A stretch of DNA of 64,000 bases from JADJLQ01 sp044227925 (GTDB taxonomy: Bacteria; Bacteroidota; Bacteroidia; Chitinophagales; Saprospiraceae), in the NCBI GenBank assembly GCA_044227925.1, contig JBGAVW010000001.1:180096-244095 (forward strand). Direction: 5' to 3'. Made by a program: the position numbers and the translations under genes. Shown here piece after piece: positions 8,950 through 18,842 of the stretch (the stretch's first letter is position 1; every line of letters begins with the position of its first letter). Below the pieces are notes generated by a model. That model worked only from the letters and a program-made list of their open reading frames with translations. It was not told the origin of the DNA and made no database searches.

Positions 8950-11259
8950 ATGAATAAAGTATTTCTTCTTATTTGGATTTTTAATTTTATCCTTTCAAAC
9001 TTAAATGCACAGGGATCCATTTTATATGTTGAAAATAAAAATGGACAGCGACTGGGCTATCATTCGGAGTCTGGCGTAAAATTGATTAGGTCCAAAGGAT
9101 TACAATTTAAAGATTTAAATAAAAATGGAAAACTTGATAAATATGAGGACTGGAGGTTACCGGCCTCAGACAGAGCAAAAGACCTGGCCTCTGCATTAAC
9201 CATAGAAGAAATTGCAGGTTTAATGTTGTACAGCAGGCACCAATCAATCCCTGGTCGAGCAGGTGGTTTTTTTGGAGCGACCTACAATGGTAAAACCTTA
9301 GCCAATAGTGGCCTCACTTCAGATGCCTTGACCGATCAGCAAAAAGATTTTCTATTTAAAGACAACCTGAGGCATATTCTTATTACTACTGTACAATCAC
9401 CGGAGATAGCCGCCAGGTGGAATAATAATGTACAGGCACTTTGCGAAAAGCTAGGCAAAGGAATTCCAGCCAATAACAGCTCAGACCCCAGACACGGTAC
9501 TGTGGTGAATATGGAGTACAATGCGGGTGCCGGTGGAGCCATCTCTATGTGGCCCGGATCCTTAGGTATGGCTGCCAGCTTTGATCCTTCACTAGTATTG
9601 CAGTTTGGAAAAATTGCTGCATCAGAATACAGAGCATTAGGGATCACCACTGCCTTATCTCCTCAGGTTGATATCGCCACTGACCCACGATGGATGCGGA
9701 CAAGTGGAACTTTTGGTGAAGATCCATACCTGGCAGCTGAAATGGCTCAGGCCTATTGTGACGGATTTCAAACATCGTATGATAACTATGAAATCAAAGA
9801 TGGTTGGGGTTACAAAAGCGTGAATGCAATGGTAAAGCACTGGCCAGGTGGTGGCTCAGGGGAAAGTGGCAGAGACGCACATTATGGTATTGGTAAATTT
9901 GCCGTATACCCGGGAAATCAATTTGATGTGCATATGATCCCGTTTCTGCAAGGCGCATTCAAACTCAATGGCAAAACCAAATCGGCATCAGCAGTGATGC
10001 CCTATTACACCATATCATGGAATCAGGACCCCGTCTATAAAGAAAATGTAGGTAATGCATTTAGTAAATACATCATCCATGATTTATTGCGCACGAAGTA
10101 TCAGTACAATGGAGTATTATGCACAGACTGGGGAATCACGGGAGATAAACTTGCAATGGATAATTTTACCGGTGGAAAACCACATGGTGTGGAAAATCTA
10201 ACTGTAGCTGAAAGGCATTACAAGGTATTGATGGCTGGTGTAGATCAATTTGGTGGCAATAACGCAGCCGGCCCTATACTCGAAGCATATAAAATTGGGA
10301 TTAAAGAAATTGGCGAACAGGCAATGAGAGCAAGGATGGAGGCTTCTGCAGTAAGGCTTTTATTAAATATATTCCGCGTGGGCTTGTTTGAAAATCCATA
10401 TTTGGATATTGAATCGACCAAATCTATTGTTGGCTCACCCGAATATATGAAAGCAGGTTATGAGGCTCAGTTAAAATCCATAGTAATGTTAAAAAACAAA
10501 TCTAATGTGTTGCCATTGAAAAATGGAACTACCATATATATACCAAAACGAATATATCCAGCTTCCAGAAATTTTCTGGGAGAGATCACTCCCGAAAGAG
10601 TAGATTATCCTATAAATGTAAACATTGTTAAAAAATATTTTACAGTCACCGATGATCCTGAAAAAGCAGATGTTGCAGTAGTTTTTGTAAATAATCCTGC
10701 AGCAGGAGGTATAGGTTATGATTCAGCTGATATTAAATTAAATAAAGGAAATGGTTACGTACCAATCAGCCTGCAATACAGTGAATACAAAGCTACAGAA
10801 GCCCGCGAAAAAAGTATTGCCGGCGGAGATCCATTAGAGCCATCCGACAACAGGTCGTACAAAGACAAAAAAATAAAAGCTTCCAATTTATCCGATTTGC
10901 ACATGATATATGATACCTATGCCAAAATGAACGGGAAGCCCGTGGTAATATCCGTTTCTATGGATAATCCAATGGTGTTTAACGAATTTGAAAGGCTGGC
11001 TGATGGATTACTAATAAATTTTAAAGTACAAGATCAGGCATTGATGGATATTATGTCTGGCAAAGCAGAACCATCCGCAATGTTGCCTTTACAAATGCCA
11101 TCTGGCATGAAAGAAGTTGAAAAGCAAGCCGAAGATATGCCTAAGGATATGAAATGTCATCTCGATTCAGAAAATCATAGTTATGATTTTGGGTTTGGCA
11201 TGAACTGGTCAGGTGTAATTAATGATGTTCGGCTAGTGAAATACAAAAAGAAATCGTAG
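8950..11259 (+). CDS. GH3 family beta-glycosidase, secreted
   Basis: The 769-residue protein has a signal peptide (1-20, ending LNAQ). A calcium-loop-like segment, LNKNGKLDKYEDW, occurs near residue 56, as in many GH3 enzymes of Bacteroidota. The (beta/alpha)8 domain contains VKHWPGGGSGESGRDAHY for substrate binding and LCTDWG near 392 with the nucleophile Asp. A C-terminal alpha/beta sandwich follows; no fibronectin-III domain is obvious, so it is a two-domain form. Beta-glucosidase or beta-xylosidase activity is expected. It faces the GH116 gene and leads into the CBM48-esterase gene 30 nt downstream. Confidence 0.92.
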   Translation: MNKVFLLIWIFNFILSNLNAQGSILYVENKNGQRLGYHSESGVKLIRSKGLQFKDLNKNGKLDKYEDWRLPASDRAKDLASALTIEEIAGLMLYSRHQSIPGRAGGFFGATYNGKTLANSGLTSDALTDQQKDFLFKDNLRHILITTVQSPEIAARWNNNVQALCEKLGKGIPANNSSDPRHGTVVNMEYNAGAGGAISMWPGSLGMAASFDPSLVLQFGKIAASEYRALGITTALSPQVDIATDPRWMRTSGTFGEDPYLAAEMAQAYCDGFQTSYDNYEIKDGWGYKSVNAMVKHWPGGGSGESGRDAHYGIGKFAVYPGNQFDVHMIPFLQGAFKLNGKTKSASAVMPYYTISWNQDPVYKENVGNAFSKYIIHDLLRTKYQYNGVLCTDWGITGDKLAMDNFTGGKPHGVENLTVAERHYKVLMAGVDQFGGNNAAGPILEAYKIGIKEIGEQAMRARMEASAVRLLLNIFRVGLFENPYLDIESTKSIVGSPEYMKAGYEAQLKSIVMLKNKSNVLPLKNGTTIYIPKRIYPASRNFLGEITPERVDYPINVNIVKKYFTVTDDPEKADVAVVFVNNPAAGGIGYDSADIKLNKGNGYVPISLQYSEYKATEAREKSIAGGDPLEPSDNRSYKDKKIKASNLSDLHMIYDTYAKMNGKPVVISVSMDNPMVFNEFERLADGLLINFKVQDQALMDIMSGKAEPSAMLPLQMPSGMKEVEKQAEDMPKDMKCHLDSENHSYDFGFGMNWSGVINDVRLVKYKKKS

Positions 11260-11289
11260 TAACCTGCGACTCTGAATATAATAAAAGAA

Positions 11290-12357
11290 ATGCATAGATA
11301 CACTCTTCATTTTGAACTTTCCACTGCCGATGCTTCAGGAGCACCTGTTTGTATAGCCGGTAATTTTAATAATTGGAATGAGAATGAATACAAAATGAAA
11401 GAGATTGGCAAAGGTGCCTACGAGTTGGAATTGGATCTGGAATGGAAAAATGAACATCCAATTGAATTTAAATTTATCCGTACCCGCTGGGCCAATGTAG
11501 AAGTAGATGAATATGGAAGTTATGTTCCGAATCGAATCATTGAAGACCCTCAGGAAAAAATAGTTGCATGGGTGCCCAGGTGGAGGAGCCAGGGCGAAGT
11601 ATGTGACAAGGATCTCATGCCATTGATTGAATTTCACTCGTTGAGATTGCCCAGAGCCAGAAAAGACCGCCGTGTATCTGTGTTATTGCCATACGATTAT
11701 CATCAGACTTCAAAATCGTATCCCGTATTGTATTTGATGGACGGTCAGAATTTATTTGAGGATAGCGCCCCATTTGGTTCCTGGGAAATAAATACAAAAT
11801 TGGCCATCTTAGCCGAAAAACAAATGCATGAAGTAATTACGGTATGCATCGATCATGCAGGAGTGAAACGCATTGAAGAATATGTATTTCCAAGTCATAA
11901 AAATGAGAAAGGCAAAGGATCTGAATTTGTGAACTGGATAATTAAAACATTAATACCCTTTATCAATAAAAAGTACAGGACACATACGGATGCCAACAAT
12001 ACCGGAATAGGTGGCAGCTCACTGGGAGGTTTGATAAGTTTGATGGCGGGGGTAACCCATCCACAGTCATTTGGTAAGCTCATGCTTTTGAGTCCTTCTT
12101 TATGGAAAATAATGGATTTGATTTACGATAGGATGATGTATTTACCCCTGATCAGCAATAATCAATACATTTATTTGTATGGTGGTAAGAAAGAGGCATC
12201 GAATATGACTGGTTTTTTAACTGATTTTTACAATCAATTATTGCAGATAGATCCTGCTAATGACCGGGTACATTTAAACATAAATGAAAGCGGTGAGCAT
12301 TCTGAAAAGTATTGGGGAAAAGAGTTTCCTTTTGCCTTAAAATATTTGTTTTATTGA
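11290..12357 (+). CDS. CBM48/E-set plus esterase D-type hydrolase, apparently cytoplasmic
   Basis: Residues 1-100 form an early-set, glycogen-binding-like domain (VCIAGNFNNWNENEYKM). Residues about 110-355 form an esterase D/enterochelin-esterase-like alpha/beta hydrolase with YLMDGQNLF, nucleophile serine in GGSSLGG, and a histidine in SGEHSEKYW. No signal peptide is visible, unlike the neighbouring glycosidases. It follows the GH3 gene by 30 nt and is probably in the same transcript. It could de-esterify imported oligosaccharides or a siderophore; the context favours sugars. Confidence 0.83.
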   Translation: MHRYTLHFELSTADASGAPVCIAGNFNNWNENEYKMKEIGKGAYELELDLEWKNEHPIEFKFIRTRWANVEVDEYGSYVPNRIIEDPQEKIVAWVPRWRSQGEVCDKDLMPLIEFHSLRLPRARKDRRVSVLLPYDYHQTSKSYPVLYLMDGQNLFEDSAPFGSWEINTKLAILAEKQMHEVITVCIDHAGVKRIEEYVFPSHKNEKGKGSEFVNWIIKTLIPFINKKYRTHTDANNTGIGGSSLGGLISLMAGVTHPQSFGKLMLLSPSLWKIMDLIYDRMMYLPLISNNQYIYLYGGKKEASNMTGFLTDFYNQLLQIDPANDRVHLNINESGEHSEKYWGKEFPFALKYLFY

Positions 12358-12385
12358 TATTATTGGGAATTCGCAAAAGGCTTCC

Positions 12386-12412
12386 CCCCTATTTAATATA
12401 CTAGTATAGGGG
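12386..12412. repeat. Inverted repeat, possible terminator stem
   Basis: CCCCTAT and ATAGGGG pair perfectly around a 13-nt loop, shortly after the esterase stop. The following sequence has only a weak T content, so it may be a terminator or a short operator. Confidence 0.35.
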
Positions 12413-12472
12413 AATTGTATTTCTCCATTTTTGACCTAAATACAATCCCGTATTTTTCTGATCTTTACAGTT

Positions 12473-13930
12473 ATGAAACTAAATCTGGTAAACACGTTAT
12501 CCACCATCGACCAAGCCGACATCATCATCATACCCTGCATCAAAGGGGAGTATAAAAAACTCGAAAAATTTTTACAAGGAGTGCAATATGAAACATGGGC
12601 AGATGCAGCTTTGGAAATGTACACGCACAGAAAACCCGAACCAAAGAAAATTACTGAGCAATTTATTAAACGTACAAAGATTATATTGGTTGGATTGGCA
12701 GATGATCAATCCTATGTACAACAATCCAATGGTATCCGGTCCGCTTTATATAAATCACTGGAAAAAAATAAGAAATGGAAGGTAACCCTGGTCATGTATG
12801 AGGGAATGAATACGAATTCCATTTCTGCCTGCACTCATGGCCTCACGTTGGCCAATATGAGAATAGATTATTATCATAAAGAACGCAATGATAACCTTTC
12901 TCATTTGTCGGTCTACTGTTCCAATAAAAATGATTTGGCAACAGTAGAACAAGGTGAGGACCTGGCCGAAATACAGGAATCCATTTGTCATTTGGTAAAC
13001 CTGCCATCCAATATTAAAAATCCCAGGTATATGGTGGATTGGGCCCGTAACCGATTTGCCAACAGGAATATTGATATTACCGTTTTGGACCATGAGGATA
13101 TACAACGAAAAGGAATGGGCGCCCTCTATAATGTAGGCAAAGGGTCTGTTACCCCTCCCCATGTATTGATCCTGGAATACAGACCTAAATCCAAACAAAA
13201 ATTAAAGCATATAGGCCTTGTAGGTAAAGGAGTTACATTTGACACCGGTGGTATCAGTCTCAAAGATCCTTTAAACATGCATCTGATGAAATCCGATATG
13301 GCAGGGGCTGCGGCGGTATTGGGTGCTGTCGATGCCATTGAGAAATTTAATTTGAAGGTGCAGGTGACTGCAGTGATTCCCTTTGCAGAAAATGCAATTG
13401 GGTCAGAAGCATACAGGCCCGGGGATGTAGTGACAGCCTACAACGGCAAGAGTATTGAAGTCATAGATACTGATGCTGAAGGCAGATTGATATTGGCTGA
13501 TGCTTTAGCTTACATTACACATGTTTATAAAACCGATCATTTGATTGACCTGGCTACACTCACAGGCTCTATTATCATGACCTTCGGTTATCGTACCGCA
13601 GGACTTTTTAGTAATGATGAAGCATTGATCAAGTTATTGAGAAAGTCTGGCGACAGAACGGGAGAAAGACTTTGGCCTTTGCCGGTATGGGATGAATACC
13701 TTGATGAAATGTTATCGGATATTGCAGATTTAAAAAATTTAAACACCAAACCAGGGGCCGGTGCTATTACAGCTGCCAAATTTTTACAAGCGTTTACTAA
13801 TGATCATCCTTCCTGGGCTCACCTGGATGTAGCCGGTGTGACGATGACCGATAACGATTTTAGTAAACAACGAAGTGCCACTGGATATGGAGTCTTGTTA
13901 TTAAAAGATTGGATCGAATCGGTCCTGTAG
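12473..13930 (+). CDS. pepA: M17 leucyl aminopeptidase
   Basis: The 485-residue protein shows the M17 catalytic domain from about residue 165: VGKGVTFDTGGISLKDP with metal- and proton-handling Lys and Asp, the metal ligand in KSDMAGAAAVLG, and DTDAEGRLILADAL. The family signature is normally NTDAEGRL, so Asn to Asp is a small change at its first position. The protein is cytoplasmic, hexameric in the family, and removes N-terminal residues from peptides. The N-terminal macro-like domain is divergent, as usual. Confidence 0.93.
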   Translation: MKLNLVNTLSTIDQADIIIIPCIKGEYKKLEKFLQGVQYETWADAALEMYTHRKPEPKKITEQFIKRTKIILVGLADDQSYVQQSNGIRSALYKSLEKNKKWKVTLVMYEGMNTNSISACTHGLTLANMRIDYYHKERNDNLSHLSVYCSNKNDLATVEQGEDLAEIQESICHLVNLPSNIKNPRYMVDWARNRFANRNIDITVLDHEDIQRKGMGALYNVGKGSVTPPHVLILEYRPKSKQKLKHIGLVGKGVTFDTGGISLKDPLNMHLMKSDMAGAAAVLGAVDAIEKFNLKVQVTAVIPFAENAIGSEAYRPGDVVTAYNGKSIEVIDTDAEGRLILADALAYITHVYKTDHLIDLATLTGSIIMTFGYRTAGLFSNDEALIKLLRKSGDRTGERLWPLPVWDEYLDEMLSDIADLKNLNTKPGAGAITAAKFLQAFTNDHPSWAHLDVAGVTMTDNDFSKQRSATGYGVLLLKDWIESVL

Positions 13931-14031
13931 AATGCTGTTTATTTTTTGACTAAAAGGATCTTCACTTATTTCAATCATTTTATACTTATTTTTATATTCC
14001 TATTACATTTTTTTATTCAATCGATACAAAT

Positions 14032-15249
14032 ATGACCGAACAAATATCATTTCTTTGCATAGCATCATATTATAAGGGCAACAGATTTATGCAGGGATTG
14101 AAAAAATGCGGGGCCAAAGTGTATTTACTCACCTCCAAAAAACACGAAGATAAAGCATGGCCAAAAGAAAGCCTGGATGATATTTTCTACATTGATTCAG
14201 ATGAACGGAATCACTGGGATATGAATAATGTAATTAAAGGCTTAGCATGGCTGATGCGCAAAGTCAGAATCGACAGGATCGTCGCACTGGATGACTTTGA
14301 TGTGGAAAAGGGAGCCATGCTGAGAGAGGAATTCAGAATTGCAGGTATGGGACAAACCACTGCCCGGTATTTTAGAGATAAACTGGCAATGAGGCTTAAA
14401 GCAAGGTCTGCAGGTATAAATGTACCAGAGTTTACGGCTGTATTCAACGATGAAATGGTAAATAAATTCGCCGACACAGTTCAGGTACCCTGGATGTTAA
14501 AACCAAGAGGCGAAGCATCAGCTACAGGAATAAAAAAAATCTTTTCTAAAGAAGAGCTATGGAATAAACTGAATGAATTAGGAGAAGAGAGACATTTTTA
14601 TGTGCTTGAAAGGTTTATAGAAGGTGAAGTTTACCACATGGATAGTGTAGTTCAGGATGGTGTCGTAGAGTGGATTAGGTGTAGTAAATATTTAGCTCCT
14701 CCTTTTGAGGTAGCCCATGGTGGTGGTATTTTCCGGTCTATAACGGAAGACCTAAGCTCGGAAGACAATAAAGAATTGGAAAAGCTCAATCACCAGATCA
14801 TGCATGGATTTAATATGAGGTATAGTGCCACTCATAGTGAAGCACTGAAATCAAAAGCAGACGGTAAGTATTATTTTATAGAAACCAGTGCCCGTGTCGG
14901 TGGCGCTCATTTAGCAGAAATGGTGGAGGCCGCTACTGGTCTGAATTTATGGGAAGAATGGGCTAAAGTGGAATTCGCCAATGCTCTTGGTCAGTTGTAT
15001 AAAACTCCACCTATTCATTCAGGCCATGCCGGTATCATTATTTCCCTGACCAAACAAATAAAACCAGATTATACCCGCTTTAATGATCCTGAAGTGGCCT
15101 GGAAAATGGATGGTCTGGAACATCATTTAGGTGTAATAGTAAAATCTGATGATCGTAAAAAACTACTTGAACTTCTGGATAAATATGCCGCTATCATTCA
15201 AGATGAATTTCATGCAACTGCTCCTGCACCGGATAAACCAATTCATTAA
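14032..15249 (+). CDS. ATP-grasp domain protein
   Basis: The 405-residue protein has the layout of carboxylate-amine/thiol ligases: an N-terminal Rossmann-like part (1-110), an ATP-grasp core (about 110-310) with MLKPRGEASATGIKKI, LERFIEGEVYHMDSVV and IETSARVGGAHLAEM, and a C-terminal portion. Members of this superfamily join a carboxylate to an amine by way of an acyl phosphate. The substrate cannot be read from the sequence. It is followed at 6 nt by a secreted protein gene and then by a DUF6941-like gene, giving a tight trio. Confidence 0.85.
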   Translation: MTEQISFLCIASYYKGNRFMQGLKKCGAKVYLLTSKKHEDKAWPKESLDDIFYIDSDERNHWDMNNVIKGLAWLMRKVRIDRIVALDDFDVEKGAMLREEFRIAGMGQTTARYFRDKLAMRLKARSAGINVPEFTAVFNDEMVNKFADTVQVPWMLKPRGEASATGIKKIFSKEELWNKLNELGEERHFYVLERFIEGEVYHMDSVVQDGVVEWIRCSKYLAPPFEVAHGGGIFRSITEDLSSEDNKELEKLNHQIMHGFNMRYSATHSEALKSKADGKYYFIETSARVGGAHLAEMVEAATGLNLWEEWAKVEFANALGQLYKTPPIHSGHAGIIISLTKQIKPDYTRFNDPEVAWKMDGLEHHLGVIVKSDDRKKLLELLDKYAAIIQDEFHATAPAPDKPIH

Positions 15250-15255
15250 TATACA

Positions 15256-16020
15256 ATGAAATATTGTTTTTTTATTTTTTTCTTGGCAATGATGAATTGT
15301 GTGTTTGCTCAATCGCGCTTTTCCGGAACATACCAAGGGTATTACAATAATGAAACTATTGGTCTCACACTGAATCATATCAGAGATAACCAATTGAATG
15401 GGAAGCTCAGTGATGCCTCCTCTGTCTATGATGTGGTAGCTGAATTTGAAGGAAATCGATTTGCGGGGGATGCTCTTAATCCTGGTTTAGGCTTAAAACC
15501 GGTAATCTTGGGTGAATTAAAGAATGGGGTATTGAGTATAGTGCTCATCTTTGATATTGCAGGTACCAGGTCAGAAATAAAGGTGGATATGCAGAAAGTA
15601 CCTGACCAGAAAGAAAATGGAATTTTATCCACCACTGATGTTGTGATTCCAAAGAATGCCACCAACGACATCAAATTGGTTGGTACATGGGTAAAAGAAG
15701 AGAATTACAATTCAGGTGCAGGATCAGATTTTATGGGGTCTACCTTCAGTCAAAGCATGACTTTCTTTGAAGATGGTACCCTGGCTGATAACGGATCTAC
15801 AGCAACGATCAGTGGTAATAATTACTTTGGACAAAGTAAAAGCAAAGAAACTGTCAAAATACCTGGCTTAGTATGGTACACCCGCGCCAATCAATTGTAT
15901 TTAGGTATGGTTCAAAATGGGATTCAACAAGAAGTCCATCTGGGAAGGTTTTATGTCGAAAATGGAAATATGCTGATCACCAATAGCAACGGTACCAAAA
16001 TGCTGCTGCATAAAAAATAG
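15256..16020 (+). CDS. Secreted protein of unknown function
   Basis: The 254-residue product has a signal peptide (about 1-18, ending VFAQ). The mature part begins FSGTYQGYYNNETIGLTLN and looks like two lipocalin-like or beta-sandwich modules. The second (about 138-254) starts LVGTWVKEE, a pattern seen in small lipocalin-like domains that measure departures from a control state. I cannot assign a family with confidence. It sits 6 nt after the ATP-grasp gene. Confidence 0.7.
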   Translation: MKYCFFIFFLAMMNCVFAQSRFSGTYQGYYNNETIGLTLNHIRDNQLNGKLSDASSVYDVVAEFEGNRFAGDALNPGLGLKPVILGELKNGVLSIVLIFDIAGTRSEIKVDMQKVPDQKENGILSTTDVVIPKNATNDIKLVGTWVKEENYNSGAGSDFMGSTFSQSMTFFEDGTLADNGSTATISGNNYFGQSKSKETVKIPGLVWYTRANQLYLGMVQNGIQQEVHLGRFYVENGNMLITNSNGTKMLLHKK

Positions 16021-16031
16021 TATTAAACAAA

Positions 16032-16433
16032 ATGGAAATAGAAATTTTTACTCTTTGTGACTATGCCCAGGATATGAAAGGCAAGTTGGTTTTAGTAGGT
16101 ACTTTTGATACTATTTTTCCAAAACAATATCCCTGTATACACGCTTCGTGTTGCATTGCCCTGCGTTTGAGATTTTCAGAAGATGAGCAAGGTCAGCACA
16201 AATTGAAGCTGCGATTGATTGACTCAAAGGGTAAGGAAATAATAAATAAAATAGAAGGCAATATTCAGGTGCAGACTCCGGTACAGGGACACCATTCTAC
16301 TATCAATTTTGCTTTGCAGCTGAATCAACTAAAATTTGAAATACCGGGCAAATACGCATTTGAACTGTATATAGATGAAGAGTGGAGATCAGGACTGCCT
16401 TTACTATTGACTGAAGTAAAAACACAGGTGTGA
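16032..16433 (+). CDS. DUF6941-like small protein
   Basis: The 133-residue protein has no signal peptide or membrane helix. Its N-terminus, with an aspartate in LCDYAQDMKGKLVLVGTFDTI, resembles the DUF6941 type (a conserved opening followed by GKLxxxGxF). A beta-sandwich with EIPGKYAFELYID follows. No function is known. It lies 11 nt after the secreted protein gene, in the ATP-grasp trio. Confidence 0.7.
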   Translation: MEIEIFTLCDYAQDMKGKLVLVGTFDTIFPKQYPCIHASCCIALRLRFSEDEQGQHKLKLRLIDSKGKEIINKIEGNIQVQTPVQGHHSTINFALQLNQLKFEIPGKYAFELYIDEEWRSGLPLLLTEVKTQV

Positions 16434-16598
16434 TTATGTATTAATTATAGTTTCAATTGAAAACACGGTGGTTGTTTTTATCCATCTTTGAAAATGGCGT
16501 AAAAAGAAAAAGGTGACCGGTGCTGAAACAGATCGAAGAAAATTACCTCAATACTGAATAGTACCGGCCTACCTAAGCACTCTACTGATTAGAACTTT

Positions 16599-17528
16599 TT
16601 ATTTTAGGTTTGAATTTTTTCGGATATAAGTAAAGTCATAGTCTACGACCCAAGTTTTTCCTTCATCATTGGATGATTCTGAAAATTGTCTTACCTGATT
16701 TGGCCCTTGATTAAAAAAAATAAATCTTCCTATTGATACTGTCTGGTCACTATTGATGCGCGTGAATGTAAACCGCATAGCATCATCTTTAAATTCGCCG
16801 TTCTCAAATTTTTGGTATCCACCCGAGCTTCCCACCCAATGCTGTTCCCATTTTTGAGTATGTACATTGTAAAAATTGATACTCTTTCCATTAAAATACG
16901 ATTTGACATTGGTCCAGTTTTCAAGTATAGCACAATCACCTGAGATTTTTTCTATTTTACTGATACCAGCCAGATTTTTAGTGCCAGTGACAAAAGCATC
17001 CCATTCACCAATCCAAAAGTCAAACCACCTGGCTTCGTTCTGGGTTTTGCATGGGTATGCCGCATACAGCACCTGATCATGTAATTTTATAAATTCAGCA
17101 TGGCTTCGGATATGATTGAAAGCGGTATCATTTTCTATCTCATACAAGTTTGAATAGCCCATATTTATGGCACGTTTTAAATTAGCTATGGCTGAGTCTG
17201 GCTGATTTTTTTCTGCATATATCTTGGCTATATTTGCAGCAACTACCCTGGCCAGGTTAGGGTTAGGATTGAGATCCAATGATTTTTTATAGATGGAAAG
17301 GGCTTTTTGCGTATCTCCCGTTTGGGCATATGAGTACCCTAGCCTGTAAAAGAGCAATCCATTCTTTTGTCCATTCTCGATGGCTTTTATGTAAAGTGGA
17401 ATAGATTCTTTCCAATTGCTTGAAAAATAGAAGCTGTCTGCCAACACCGGCGTAAGGCCAACTGGCGAAGATTGGGATGAAAGCCTGGAAACTAAAAATA
17501 ACAGGATCGAAATGAATACGTGGCGCAT
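16599..17528 (-). CDS. Secreted TPR protein with a C-terminal beta-domain
   Basis: The 309-residue protein has a signal peptide (1-19), two to three tetratricopeptide repeats (about 25-130; LFYRLGYSYAQTGDTQKALSIYKKSL is typical) and a C-terminal domain beginning ARWFDFWIGEWDAFV. The latter block occurs in secreted proteins that pair it with TPRs and resembles DUF1579-type lipocalin folds. The function is unknown. It points away from the AraC-type regulator, which ends 78 nt upstream. Confidence 0.75.
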   Translation of the reverse strand: MRHVFISILLFLVSRLSSQSSPVGLTPVLADSFYFSSNWKESIPLYIKAIENGQKNGLLFYRLGYSYAQTGDTQKALSIYKKSLDLNPNPNLARVVAANIAKIYAEKNQPDSAIANLKRAINMGYSNLYEIENDTAFNHIRSHAEFIKLHDQVLYAAYPCKTQNEARWFDFWIGEWDAFVTGTKNLAGISKIEKISGDCAILENWTNVKSYFNGKSINFYNVHTQKWEQHWVGSSGGYQKFENGEFKDDAMRFTFTRINSDQTVSIGRFIFFNQGPNQVRQFSESSNDEGKTWVVDYDFTYIRKNSNLK

Positions 17529-17605
17529 CGTTTTATTTGTTTCTCAATATTATGTGACTTCCATTTGTAATGAGGGAAAATGGATCAATTTTTACCTTTT
17601 TAGGC

Positions 17606-18760
17606 TTAAATTTGACCTTTTCTTATAGGAAGGATATTTCCTTTTTCTTCTACAGGTGGAGACATTCTAAACTCGGAAGGAGTCATACCGGTATGCTTTT
17701 TAAAAGTATTATTAAATGTGACCTTATTCGAATAGCCAACTTTATAGGCAATTTCTATAATATTCAGTTCTTTTTTTGAGGTTGTAAGCAGCAAGGTTTT
17801 AGCTTCTTCTATTCTTCGCTGATTTATATATTCAAAAAAATTAAGTCCGGCATGTTCATTTAGGACCTGGGAAAGTTGATGTCGGGTGACACCAAGTTTT
17901 AATGCTAATTTTTCAAGATTGATTTCATCATCTACATATAATTTTTCCTCCACCATCAAATGATCTAGCCTGGCCATGATTTGATCTCCAAAATCGGAAC
18001 GCAGTGAAGAATTTTGATATTTTTTCTTTTCTGTGCTTTCAAATAAATCAAACCCATTGAACACTTTATCATTAAAGTAACCATATAAAGCAATTCCAAA
18101 AATAAAAGCAACCATTGAAAATGAAATCATATAGTCCCACATTGGACTAAACCATGGTTGCCTGACAAAAATCAGGTATATGATGACGGAGATAATGTAT
18201 AGTGAAAAAAGGATAAGGATGAGGCTATACCATTTTTTGACTTCTTTGGTATGCAAAGCATCCTCTTTAAATTCATAGTATATGATGATCGCATAAAATG
18301 TAAGTTGTAATACATTGATCCATGGCCAGGGTATAATGGGAGGCTGGGGGCGTGTGTTGGTCATAATGGCAATTTTGGTTTCGGATGAGTAGAAAAAGAA
18401 AGGGATATGGAATAATAACCAAAGAGCGGCGAGTATCAGGTGCAACCAATCGGACTTGACGGTAAATGATTTACTTCTGAATACTTGCTTAAAATAAAAA
18501 AATAAAATTGGCCCAAATAAATAATTAAATACGGCGGTCACATTCATCAGGTGGGGCATTCGTCGAAGGTAACCGGTCCACCAAAGTACATATTCCAGCA
18601 GGGTAGTGCAAAAAAACAACATCAATACCAGTAAGTAGATTTTCTGCACTTTTCCTTTGGGATCACCCTTAAAATAAAATACCGTAGAAAATAGCATTCC
18701 CTGTATGGAGGCAAAAAGGAAAATCATTGTCCACGAATCAAAACTCGGAGGATTTGGCAT
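17606..18760 (-). CDS. Membrane-bound AraC-family regulator (7TM plus HTH)
   Basis: The 384-residue protein has about seven hydrophobic helices in residues 10-235. A C-terminal AraC/XylS DNA-binding domain (about 265-370) follows, with two helix-turn-helix units (LEKLALKLGVTRHQLSQVLN and IIEIAYKVGYSNKVTFNNTF). This architecture is common in Bacteroidota, where the membrane part is thought to sense a ligand directly. The target genes are not evident. It is divergent from dprA. Confidence 0.88.
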   Translation of the reverse strand: MPNPPSFDSWTMIFLFASIQGMLFSTVFYFKGDPKGKVQKIYLLVLMLFFCTTLLEYVLWWTGYLRRMPHLMNVTAVFNYLFGPILFFYFKQVFRSKSFTVKSDWLHLILAALWLLFHIPFFFYSSETKIAIMTNTRPQPPIIPWPWINVLQLTFYAIIIYYEFKEDALHTKEVKKWYSLILILFSLYIISVIIYLIFVRQPWFSPMWDYMISFSMVAFIFGIALYGYFNDKVFNGFDLFESTEKKKYQNSSLRSDFGDQIMARLDHLMVEEKLYVDDEINLEKLALKLGVTRHQLSQVLNEHAGLNFFEYINQRRIEEAKTLLLTTSKKELNIIEIAYKVGYSNKVTFNNTFKKHTGMTPSEFRMSPPVEEKGNILPIRKGQI

Positions 18761-18782
18761 TGGATAAAATTAGCATTATTGT

Positions 18783-18790
18783 CAAACCTA
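18783..18790 (-). promoter_or_regulatory. Candidate -7 element for the AraC-type regulator
   Basis: The reverse strand reads TAGGTTTG, a TAnnTTTG match, 22 nt before the ATG at 18760. Confidence 0.4.
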
Positions 18791-18827
18791 CTGGTAAATT
18801 TGGTTCGGTATGTACCATTTTATACTT

Positions 18828-18835
18828 TATTTTTG
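18828..18835 (+). promoter_or_regulatory. -7 element close to the dprA start
   Basis: TATTTTTG matches TAnnTTTG and lies 7 nt before the GTG codon at 18843. This supports the GTG start and predicts a transcript with almost no leader. Confidence 0.55.
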
Positions 18836-18842
18836 ACCTCCG

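Noticed and set aside
12755..13198. Reverse frame of 147 codons inside pepA
   Set aside because: It is antisense to the aminopeptidase and has no supporting promoter or motif.
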